Assembly (NCBI RefSeq): GCF_016765775.1
Contig: NZ_JAESVN010000002.1
Coordinates: forward strand, 1-64,000
Length of the DNA stretch: 64,000 nt
Source: Szabonella alba
GTDB taxonomy: Bacteria; Pseudomonadota; Alphaproteobacteria; Rhodobacterales; Rhodobacteraceae
Direction of reading: 5' to 3'
In this document: positions 1 through 6,820 of the stretch, piece by piece
Position numbering within the stretch: the first letter of the stretch is position 1
How the letters are laid out: each line of letters starts with the position of its first letter
Made by a program: the position numbers and the translations under genes
The notes under the pieces: model-generated
Databases searched by the model: none
Seen by the model: the letters and a program-made list of their open reading frames with translations, nothing else
Told to the model about the DNA's origin: nothing

Positions 1-88
1 GCCTTGCCTCCTGATTGTTCTCAGCAACTTCCGTCGCTGCCCGTCCCCTCAACCGCCGCTTCCGACCGTCTCCGTTTCGGTGAGGCGG

Positions 89-117
89 TATCTAGGCCCA
101 CAACAAAAAACCTGCAA
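89..117 (-). promoter_or_regulatory. Strong sigma-70-type promoter reading leftward out of the window
   Basis: On the minus strand a -35 hexamer TTGCAG (112-117) and a -10 hexamer TAGATA (89-94) are separated by exactly 17 bases, and a pyrimidine-rich start region (CCGCCTCACC) follows. No gene supported by codon use lies between it and the window start, so the transcript begins with at least 80 bases of leader. A long leader behind a near-consensus promoter is typical of rRNA operons in Rhodobacterales, but the gene it drives lies outside the window. It sits downstream of msrQ on the same strand. Nothing else is visible in 1-229. Confidence 0.5.
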
Positions 118-229
118 GCAGAAAAAGACAGGTTCATGACATTTTTTTACGCCGCACAGAAAACGATCCGAAATCTTGTGGCTGGCGCAACTTCTGGCAC
201 AATCCCTGCCTTCAGGAGATTGGAATCTT

Positions 230-856
230 TCAGGCCACGGGGGCGGTGCGGGCGCGGCGACTGCGCGCCGACCACAGAACGCGCAGCAGAATCAATCCGA
301 TGACCGCAAGGAAATACAGAATCGGCTCTGCCTGCCAGGTGCGAACAAGCCAGATGTAGTGGATGACCCCCGCCAAAGCCGCAAGATATGTGATTCGATG
401 CAGTTTCTGCCAGCCAGCCGCCCCGAGTCGGCGGATCGAGGCGGCATTCGATGTCAGCGCCAGTGGCAGCATCAGGGCGAATCCCGCCATGCCGACGGTG
501 ATATAGGGCCGCTTGAGGATATCGCCCCAGATCTGGCCCCAGCGCAGTTGCAGATCCAGCAGCAGCCACACCGTCAGATGCAGGGTGACATAGGCAAAGG
601 CGATCAGGCCGACCGCACGGCGGAACCGCAGCAGGTTCACCCCTGCCAGACGCCGCAGGGGCGTGATGCATAGCCCCGCCACGATCATCTGCAGCCCCCA
701 AAGACCCAGTGAATGTTCGATCCGCTTCACCGGATCCACGCCCAGCGCCCCGGTATTGAGCTGCCAGACCAGCCAGAGCACCGGAATCACCGCTGCCGCA
801 TAGAGCCAGTTCGGCGAGATCCGCCGGGCCCAGCCATTCAGCCTGTCCACCAGCAT
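230..856 (-). CDS. msrQ: MsrQ, heme-binding membrane subunit of periplasmic methionine sulfoxide reductase
   Basis: This 208-residue integral membrane protein belongs to the ferric-reductase-like transmembrane family (MsrQ, formerly YedZ). Five to six hydrophobic segments are visible, with histidines inside helices (for example in LGLWG-, YVTLHLTVW and LHRITYLAALAGVIHY contexts) suited to heme b binding. MsrQ passes electrons from the quinone pool or cytosolic flavin donors to MsrP, which repairs oxidised methionines in periplasmic proteins. The start overlaps the msrP stop by one base (TGATG), so the two are translationally coupled. Length and partner are normal for the family. Confidence 0.93.
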   Translation of the reverse strand: MLVDRLNGWARRISPNWLYAAAVIPVLWLVWQLNTGALGVDPVKRIEHSLGLWGLQMIVAGLCITPLRRLAGVNLLRFRRAVGLIAFAYVTLHLTVWLLLDLQLRWGQIWGDILKRPYITVGMAGFALMLPLALTSNAASIRRLGAAGWQKLHRITYLAALAGVIHYIWLVRTWQAEPILYFLAVIGLILLRVLWSARSRRARTAPVA

Positions 857-1788
857 CAGTAATCCTTTGCGAGATCCTGACCGGCATAGAGACCGGCGAC
901 CTGTTCCCCGTAGCCGTTGAACTTCACCGTATCCACGCGCGGCGCGAAAATGGACGACCCGATGCGCCGTTCACTGGCCTGGCTCCAGCGGGGATGGTCA
1001 ACCTCGGGATTCACATTGGCATAGAAGCCGTATTCATTCGGCTGCAGCATGTTCCAGCTGGTCGGCGGCATCTGATCGGTCAGGCTGATGCGGACAATCG
1101 ACTTGATCGACTTGAATCCGTATTTCCACGGCACGACCAGCCGGATCGGCGCGCCGTTCTGATTGGGCATCGGTTCACCATAAAGACCGGTCGCCATGAT
1201 CGTCAGCGGGTTCATCGCCTCATCCAGACGCAGCCCTTCGCGGTAGGGCCATTCGATGCTGGGACGGGCGACGCCGGGCATTTCCTCGGGGCGCAGCAGG
1301 GTTTCGAAGGCGACATAGCGCGCGCCGGACTGCACGCCGACCCGGTTGAGGATCTGCGAAAGCTCGAACCCGATCCAGGGAATGACCATCGACCAGCCCT
1401 CGACGCAGCGGAAGCGGTAGATGCGTTCCTCTAGGGCGACACCCTGCATCAGGTCTTCCAGCCCGTATTCACCGGGCCGGTCCACCAGCCCGTCGATGCG
1501 GATCGACCAGGGCGCGGTCGTCAGCCCGCCCGCGTTGCGCGACGGATCGGACTTGTCGGTGCCAAATTCATAGTAATTGTTATAGGTGGTGATTTCCTCG
1601 AATGTGTTCGGCTTGGCATCGGTCGAGAACGCGCTTGGGCTTGCCTCGATGCTGGCCCGCGCCGGCGCGGCCAGCATCCCGGCCCCTGCCGCAGCCCCGG
1701 CCCCCAGCAGCAGCGAACGCCGGTTCATCCAGATCCCGCGCGGCGTGACATCCGACCAGCCGAGATCATTCTTGAAGCCCTTGCGCAT
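856..1788 (-). CDS. msrP: MsrP, periplasmic molybdopterin methionine-sulfoxide reductase
   Basis: A 310-residue catalytic subunit of the MsrPQ repair system. It has a twin-arginine signal ([10 protein letters not shown] at about residues 22-31, ending in an APARA cleavage region), so it is exported folded with its molybdenum cofactor. The sulfite-oxidase-fold domain follows, with the molybdenum-ligand cysteine in YRFRCVEGW (Cys128) and a conserved [12 protein letters not shown] segment near the end. The extra residues before the arginine pair ([10 protein letters not shown]) are typical of the family, and a GGAGGATAGGAA ribosome site lies just upstream of the ATG, supporting this start. msrQ follows with a one-base overlap. 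Confidence 0.95.
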   Translation of the reverse strand: MRKGFKNDLGWSDVTPRGIWMNRRSLLLGAGAAAGAGMLAAPARASIEASPSAFSTDAKPNTFEEITTYNNYYEFGTDKSDPSRNAGGLTTAPWSIRIDGLVDRPGEYGLEDLMQGVALEERIYRFRCVEGWSMVIPWIGFELSQILNRVGVQSGARYVAFETLLRPEEMPGVARPSIEWPYREGLRLDEAMNPLTIMATGLYGEPMPNQNGAPIRLVVPWKYGFKSIKSIVRISLTDQMPPTSWNMLQPNEYGFYANVNPEVDHPRWSQASERRIGSSIFAPRVDTVKFNGYGEQVAGLYAGQDLAKDY

Positions 1789-1956
1789 TTCCTATCCTCC
1801 GTTTCGCCTGTCAGCGGAAGTTAGCGCAGTTTGGCCGTCCCGCCAGCCAAACAATGCTCACTTCTTCGGCAAGCGCCTGAAACAACGGGCCGCGGCGGGC
1901 GGCGCTTGTTCCGGATATATATTCCTGCAATAGAATATGACGATAGAGGAGGACAT

Positions 1957-2394
1957 ATGATGTTCAGAACCGCACTGCTCTGCACCCTGCTGGCCACGAC
2001 GCCCGTTCTGGCCGGGGAATTCGAGACCTATGAAACCGATCTGTCCTTCGAGGACGCCACCTTCGCCATCGAGAATGCCATTCTGGGGGAAGGTCTGGTC
2101 ATCGATTCCGTCAGCCATGTCGGTGAGATGCTGGAGCGCACCAAGGCCGATATCGGCGCGACGGCAACGATCTTCGCGGCGGCGGATGTGTTTCAGTTCT
2201 GCTCGGCCCGGGTCAGCCGTGAGGTTATGGAAGCCGATCCGGCCAATCTGCGCTTCTGCCCTTACGGGATCCATGTCTGGCAGATGCCGGACAGTGAAAC
2301 GGTTCTGGTCGGCCATGACCGGTATGAAGGCACAATGGCGCCGGTGCAGGATCTTCTGTCCGGGATCGTGAAAGAGGCGCTGGAACTGGACTGA
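1957..2394 (+). CDS. Exported DUF302 domain protein
   Basis: A 145-residue protein with a short signal peptide (MMFRTALLCTLLATTPVLAG) and a DUF302 domain. DUF302 signs include the VSHVGEMLERTKADIGA stretch and the FQFCSA...LRFCPYGIHVW core. The biochemical role of DUF302 is not established; the fold is small and often periplasmic. The ATG at 1957 is chosen because it follows GAGGAGG (1946-1952) and begins the signal peptide; a longer open frame upstream has no such support. It diverges from msrP and converges on the nfeD-like gene, with a hairpin between. Confidence 0.8.
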   Translation: MMFRTALLCTLLATTPVLAGEFETYETDLSFEDATFAIENAILGEGLVIDSVSHVGEMLERTKADIGATATIFAAADVFQFCSARVSREVMEADPANLRFCPYGIHVWQMPDSETVLVGHDRYEGTMAPVQDLLSGIVKEALELD

Positions 2395-2400
2395 ACCTGC

Positions 2401-2447
2401 CCATCGGGCTCCGGGTGCCGCCAGATGCCGCGCCCGGAACCCGATGG
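2401..2447. terminator. Long inverted repeat between convergent genes, possible bidirectional terminator
   Basis: CCATCGGG (2401-2408) pairs with CCCGATGG (2440-2447), and the adjoining TCCGGG (2410-2415) pairs with CCCGGA (2433-2438). This gives a 14-pair stem with one internal mismatch and a 17-base loop. It lies between the end of the DUF302 gene and the end of the nfeD-like gene, which converge. There is no U-tract on either strand, so termination is inferred from position and stem strength. Confidence 0.5.
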
Positions 2448-2473
2448 CCCGGAACCCTATGGTCCGTCAGGCA

Positions 2474-2746
2474 TCAGTCGTTGATGTCGCGGGTCCAGAT
2501 CTTGACCTGACCGGGCCGCCGTCCGACCAGTCGCCGCGTCACCAGCCATGCGATCAGCGAGATCACCGCAAAGACCAGCACCGTCACCGCCAGATTGCCG
2601 CCCAGCAGGCCGATGGCGATCAGCAGGCCGGTCACGACCGCGCCGATGGCAAAACCGACGAAGATGAAGCCGGGCACCAGCACCTCCATCACGCCGATGG
2701 CAAAGCCCGCGACGATCCAGACCCACCAGACCGACAGCCAGCTCAT
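2474..2746 (-). CDS. NfeD-like small membrane protein, partner of SPFH protein
   Basis: A 90-residue protein with two hydrophobic blocks (about residues 3-50, containing VMEVLVPGFIFVGFAIGA, and 52-68) and a short basic tail. It matches the short NfeD class, whose members are encoded next to stomatin/prohibitin-type proteins and are thought to act with them in membrane quality control or microdomain organisation. The soluble OB-fold domain of longer NfeD proteins is absent or very short. Its start overlaps the end of the upstream SPFH gene by four bases (ATGA), showing co-translation. Confidence 0.8.
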   Translation of the reverse strand: MSWLSVWWVWIVAGFAIGVMEVLVPGFIFVGFAIGAVVTGLLIAIGLLGGNLAVTVLVFAVISLIAWLVTRRLVGRRPGQVKIWTRDIND

Positions 2747-3630
2747 GACGGTTTCCGTCCGACCAGCATGCGGAAGGCATCGCCAAAGGCATCCAGCGCC
2801 TGCGCGGGCACGATGATGGTCTGCTTGCCCGCCCCTTCACCCACCTTGGTCAGCGCCTCGACCTGTTTCAGCGCAACCTGATACTGCGCCGCCTCCAGCC
2901 CGTTGCGCGCAATCGCCTCGGCGATGACCCCGGTCGCGTAGGCCTCGGCATCGGCCAGAACGCGGCGGGCCTTGGCCTCCTGCTCGGCAGCATAAAGATC
3001 GCCGTCCGCCTTCAACTCAACCGCACGGCGCTTGCCTTCGGCTTCGGTGACCTGCGCGCGCCGCGCCCGCTCGGCGTTAAGCTGTTGCAGCATCGCGGAG
3101 CGCGTCGCCTCATCAAGGTTCACATCCAGAATCTCGGCCCGCGTCACCTCGATACCCCAGTCATCGACCATGGCCGCCACCTGTTCGCGCACCTTGCCGA
3201 TCAGTTCTGACCGGTTGGACTGAACCTGATCCAGTTCCATCTTGCCGATTTCGGACCGCACGATCCCGGCCACGGTCGTGGCAATCGCGCCGTCCACATC
3301 GCGGATCCGGTAGACCGTCTTTTCCGGTTCGATGATGCGGTAAAACACGCTGGTTTCCACCTTCACCAGCACGTTGTCCGCCGTGATGGCGTCCTGCATC
3401 GCGGCAGGCAACTGGCGCTCTAGGATGGTGATGCGATGCGCGATCCGGTCCAGAAACGGGATCACGAAATTGATGCCCGGCCCCAGCACCGCATGCAGGC
3501 GGCCAAAGCGTTCGACCACATGCTTTTCGGATTGCGGCACGATCCGCACGCCCAGAAACAGCGAAACGATGATGAAAACGGCAATCGCGATATAGACCGC
3601 GTTGCTGCCGATAAATGCTTCTATATCCAT
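2743..3630 (-). CDS. SPFH/band 7 protein (QmcA/stomatin-like)
   Basis: A 295-residue protein with one N-terminal membrane anchor (about residues 8-28, VYIAIAVFIIVSLFLGVRIV) followed by a band-7 domain. Features include VPQSEKHVVERFGR, the core around YRIRDVDGAIATTVAGIVRSEIG, and an Ala/Glu-rich helical region (RARRAQVTEAEGKRRAVELKADGD) likely to form coiled-coil oligomers. SPFH proteins build large membrane rings that regulate proteases such as FtsH. The ATG at 3630 is preferred because it starts immediately before the anchor; a longer frame to 3687 adds an atypical basic leader. The nfeD-like gene follows in the same operon. Confidence 0.88.
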   Translation of the reverse strand: MDIEAFIGSNAVYIAIAVFIIVSLFLGVRIVPQSEKHVVERFGRLHAVLGPGINFVIPFLDRIAHRITILERQLPAAMQDAITADNVLVKVETSVFYRIIEPEKTVYRIRDVDGAIATTVAGIVRSEIGKMELDQVQSNRSELIGKVREQVAAMVDDWGIEVTRAEILDVNLDEATRSAMLQQLNAERARRAQVTEAEGKRRAVELKADGDLYAAEQEAKARRVLADAEAYATGVIAEAIARNGLEAAQYQVALKQVEALTKVGEGAGKQTIIVPAQALDAFGDAFRMLVGRKPS

Positions 3631-3750
3631 GACTGAACTCCAAATACGACTTGTCTCAGTCTTGGCGGCACGGAAGGGCGCGCGCAAGCCCGAATCCGGT
3701 CCGCGCGCAGGGCCATCACACAGGCCCCCCGGTTTCTTTTTCTGTCCCCC

Positions 3751-3802
3751 AATATCCCGGGGGTGAATTTGGCGAGAGCCAAAGAGAGGGGCAGCGCCCC
3801 CC
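3751..3802 (+). repeat. Paired-hairpin intergenic repeat, copy A
   Basis: Begins AATATCC, continues through GGGGGTGAA, and carries two hairpins: TTTGGC-GAGA-GCCAAA (3768-3783) and GGGGC-AGC-GCCCC (3788-3800). Three other copies are described in this annotation (46894-46932, 52647-52695, 55977-56031). It lies between the divergent-side start of the SPFH gene and the 3' end of dinB. It could act as a terminator for dinB transcripts or as a mobile palindromic element. Confidence 0.7.
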
Positions 3803-3813
3803 TTGCGCCCCGA

Positions 3814-5070
3814 CTAGCGCAGCGCCCGGCCCTTGATGATCGCGTCCCGGCCGAACCGTGCGCGGATCGCATCGGTTGCGGCCTCAGCCTTCGCGCGGCG
3901 GCCGGCATCGGGGTCCAGCAGATCCCCCTCACGATCCGCCTCGCGCGCCGGGCACAGATCGGCAATCCCCACCCCGATCAGCCGAAAGGGGGCGCGACCC
4001 CGCTCCGGCATCAGCAGGGCCGCCGCCTCCCGGTAAATCCGGTCGGCGGTCTGGGTTGCCCCCGGCAGGGCATGGCGGCGCGAGATGCCCGAAAAATCCC
4101 CGCGTTTCAGTTTCAGAACCACCGTGCGCCCGGCCAGCCCCTTGGCCTTGGCGCGGTCTGCCACCTGTTCGGCCAGCCGCCACAGATGACCATCCAGCAG
4201 ATCGGCATCGGAAATATCGGCGTCAAAGGTGGTTTCCTTGGAAATCGACTTCACCTTTTCATCGCGGTTCACCCGCCGCCGGTCCTCTCCGCGCGCCAGA
4301 TCATAAAGCCGCCCACCCATCTGGCCGAACCGGGCCATCAGATCGCCCCGGTCCCAGCGGCGCAGATCGGCGATGGTTCGGATGCCCGCGCGTTCCAGTG
4401 CTGCCTGCATCGCCGTGCCAACGCCCCAGATGATCCGGACCGGTCGCGTTTCCAGAAACGCCTCGGTCTCGGCCCGGCCGATCACCGAAAAGCCGCGTGG
4501 CTTGTCCAGATCCGACGCGATCTTGGCCAGAAACTTGTTATGCGAAAGCCCGACCGAACCGCTGATCCCCAGTTCCGTCTCCATCCGCCGCAACAATCGC
4601 GCCAGCATCACGGCGGGCGGCGCGCCATGCAGCCGCGCGGTGCCGGTCAGATCCATGAAGGCCTCATCCAGCGACAAGGGTTCGATGGCCGGGGTCAGAT
4701 CCTCCATCATCGCGCGGATCGCGCGGGACGTTTCGGCATAGGCGGCCATGCGCGGCTTCACCACAACCGCCTGCGGGCAAAGTTTCAGCGCCTGAAACAT
4801 CGGCATGGCCGAGCGTACGCCCGAGATGCGCGCGATATAGCAGCAGGTCGAGACCACCCCCCGCGTGCCACCGCCCACGATCACGGCGCGGTCGCGCAAT
4901 TCGGGATTGTCGCGCTTTTCGACCGAGGCATAGAAGGCGTCGCAATCCATATGCGCGATGGACAGATCCGCCAGTTCCGGATGCGACACAATGCGCGGCG
5001 ACCGGCAGGCCGGGCAGCGCGCGGTGCCGGTTTCGGTCAGGGTCAGACAGGCGCGGCACAGGCTGGGCAT
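3814..5070 (-). CDS. dinB: DNA polymerase IV (Y-family) with N-terminal zinc-ribbon-like extension
   Basis: A 418-residue translesion polymerase. The Y-family palm is clear: HMDCDAFYASVE carries the first metal-binding aspartates, and SLDEAFMDLTG carries the catalytic Asp-Glu pair. A helix-hairpin-helix region (IWGVGTAMQAALERAGIRTIADL) and the little-finger domain follow. Ahead of the catalytic core are about 38 extra residues with Cys5, Cys8, Cys19 and Cys22 in a CxxC-x10-CxxC pattern, which looks like a small zinc ribbon; most Pol IV proteins begin directly at the HxDxDAFYASVE motif. The ATG at 5070 is the only start that includes the cysteines. No SOS box was recognised upstream. Confidence 0.92.
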   Translation of the reverse strand: MPSLCRACLTLTETGTARCPACRSPRIVSHPELADLSIAHMDCDAFYASVEKRDNPELRDRAVIVGGGTRGVVSTCCYIARISGVRSAMPMFQALKLCPQAVVVKPRMAAYAETSRAIRAMMEDLTPAIEPLSLDEAFMDLTGTARLHGAPPAVMLARLLRRMETELGISGSVGLSHNKFLAKIASDLDKPRGFSVIGRAETEAFLETRPVRIIWGVGTAMQAALERAGIRTIADLRRWDRGDLMARFGQMGGRLYDLARGEDRRRVNRDEKVKSISKETTFDADISDADLLDGHLWRLAEQVADRAKAKGLAGRTVVLKLKRGDFSGISRRHALPGATQTADRIYREAAALLMPERGRAPFRLIGVGIADLCPAREADREGDLLDPDAGRRAKAEAATDAIRARFGRDAIIKGRALR

Positions 5071-5142
5071 GGCGCAATCCTACACCCGCGTCGCAGCGCC
5101 GGGAAGGTGCCTGAGCGGCCCGAACCTCCCCCAAAGCCGCCG

Positions 5143-6105
5143 CTATCCCTTAACGGATTGCCCTCGGGACGCAGCCGCAGGCCCCCGCGCGACCGCCGCG
5201 ACATGGGCCGCGAAATCCGGATCGGCCATCAGCGCCTTGCAGCGCGCAAAGCGCCCTTCGGCATAGGCGCGGAAATCCTCGGCCGGGTTGCCATCGGCAA
5301 GCTGGATCAACCCCCAGAGCGTCCACAAAAGATCACACATCGCCTTGTAGATCACCATGCGGCCCTGATCAAAGGCTGACGGGTCCGCCCCGAAATAGGC
5401 GCGCATCATCGCGGTATCCTGTTCGGGCGTAAACGCGGCCTCAACCGACAGATCGCCCAGATCCCACATCGGGTCATTCATGCCGGAATATTCCCAGTCC
5501 ACGATCCAGACCTTTGTCCCATCATCCAGAAAATTCTCACAAAGCGGATCGCAATGACAGGGGACCAAGGGCACCGGATGGGCCGCCAGCGCCGCACGCA
5601 CCGCGCCCGCCTCGGTCACCACATCATGATAGCCCTCGGGCAGGGCCACATCCTTGCCCGCAAGATGCCCCAGATAATCGTCGATCATCGCGAACAGCTC
5701 AAACCGGAAGGGAAAGGCCGCGCCCGACCGGTGCAGCGCCTGCAATGCCTGTGCCGCGCGCTCCACCACGCCGGGCCTTGTGGCAAATCCGTCGGGTGAA
5801 AGCGTCACCACATCAGGCAGGTATCGCGTGACCATCACGCCGCTGGCCACATCAACATGCAGCATTTCGGGGCTGACCCCCGCCCTCGCCGCCTCCCGCG
5901 CCGCGACTGCCTCATTCGCGCGGTCGATATAGGCTTCGGTCCCCTTGCCCGGCAGGCGGATGCAATAGCCGCCCAGACGGTAAACCCGGTTTGTCAGCCC
6001 GCCCAGCCGCTCGGGCATTCCGGTCATTCCCGGCAAAAGGCTTGCAAGCTTGCGGATCTCGGTGGCATCGGCCTGTGCAGGATCAACGTGCGCGGCATCG
6101 GTCAT
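5143..6105 (-). CDS. Choline-kinase-like phosphotransferase (APH family)
   Basis: A 320-residue kinase-fold protein of the aminoglycoside-phosphotransferase/choline-kinase superfamily. The Brenner motif is in CHCDPLCENFLDDG (His184, Asp186, Asn191) and the second metal-binding aspartate is in VDWEYSGMNDPMWDLGDL (Asp203). A Gly-rich segment (LGGLTNRVYRLG) forms the nucleotide loop. The WEYSGMNDPMWDLGDLSVE segment is the choline/ethanolamine-kinase signature rather than an antibiotic-resistance type. A second, divergent member of this family is encoded at 9248-10129. It diverges from the methyltransferase gene, with about 80 bases between. The substrate is not known; a choline-like alcohol is the best guess. 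Confidence 0.82.
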   Translation of the reverse strand: MTDAAHVDPAQADATEIRKLASLLPGMTGMPERLGGLTNRVYRLGGYCIRLPGKGTEAYIDRANEAVAAREAARAGVSPEMLHVDVASGVMVTRYLPDVVTLSPDGFATRPGVVERAAQALQALHRSGAAFPFRFELFAMIDDYLGHLAGKDVALPEGYHDVVTEAGAVRAALAAHPVPLVPCHCDPLCENFLDDGTKVWIVDWEYSGMNDPMWDLGDLSVEAAFTPEQDTAMMRAYFGADPSAFDQGRMVIYKAMCDLLWTLWGLIQLADGNPAEDFRAYAEGRFARCKALMADPDFAAHVAAVARGPAAASRGQSVKG

Positions 6106-6184
6106 CGGGGTCTCCTTTCCGGCTTCGGGTTCACATCCGGCAGCCTAGGTCTATGCTGCCCCCATGACCAGAACGGAGGATGAC

Positions 6185-6820
6185 ATGACACAGCAGGATC
6201 ACGACGGGCATCTGGGCGCGGTCTATTCCGCAAAGGATCCGGCAGCGGTTGCCGCCGCCTATGACCGCTGGGCCGATACCTATGACGCCGAGATGCGCGC
6301 TGCCGGATATCGCCACCCCTCGGTCGCGCTGGCGCTGCTGGCGCGCCACCTGCCGCGCGGCTCGGGGCCCTTGCTGGATGCAGGCGCGGGCACCGGCATG
6401 GTGGGTGAATGGCTGGGCATCGTCGGCTATCCGCTGGTCGATGCATTGGATATCTCACCGGGGATGCTGGCCGTGGCGGAACGCAAGGGCTGCTACCGCG
6501 CGCTGCACAATATTGCCCTTGGCGGCGATCTGCCTTTTGCCGATGGCGCCTATGCCGGGATCATCTCGACCGGGGTCTTCACCACCGGCCATGTCGGCGC
6601 CGGGGCGCTGCCGGAACTGCTGCGCATCACTGCCCCGGGCGGCGTGATCGTGCTGACGGTGAAAGATACCGTCTGGCAGGACGGGTTTCAGGCGGCCATC
6701 GCCGGTTTCGTCGCCAAAGGCCGCCTGACACTGGCCGAGGAAACCGCGCCCTATATCTCGATGCCGGGTGAGGCCGCGACCTCGCCCAGCCGGGCGGTGG
6801 TGCTGCGGCCTACGCCCTGA
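6185..6820 (+). CDS. Class I SAM-dependent methyltransferase
   Basis: A 211-residue protein with a Rossmann methyltransferase core: motif I is LLDAGAGTGMVGEWL, followed by DALDISPGMLAVAERKG (acidic ribose-binding loop) and a LPFADGAYAGIISTGVF segment. The N-terminus (AAAYDRWADTYDAEM) is the usual lead-in of this class. ATG 6185 is chosen over ATG 6164 because GGAGGA (6175-6180) is correctly placed for it. The 3' end overlaps the convergent dehydrogenase gene by 11 bases. The substrate cannot be told from sequence; flanking kinase and amine genes make a small amine or amino alcohol possible. Confidence 0.78.
   Translation: MTQQDHDGHLGAVYSAKDPAAVAAAYDRWADTYDAEMRAAGYRHPSVALALLARHLPRGSGPLLDAGAGTGMVGEWLGIVGYPLVDALDISPGMLAVAERKGCYRALHNIALGGDLPFADGAYAGIISTGVFTTGHVGAGALPELLRITAPGGVIVLTVKDTVWQDGFQAAIAGFVAKGRLTLAEETAPYISMPGEAATSPSRAVVLRPTP

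Noticed and set aside
4-303. A 99-codon plus-strand open frame at the left edge
   Set aside because: It lacks a ribosome site and crosses the promoter region and the end of msrQ; codon use is not gene-like.
3763-5379. A 538-codon plus-strand open frame over dinB
   Set aside because: It is a shadow of dinB, which has all polymerase motifs on the other strand.
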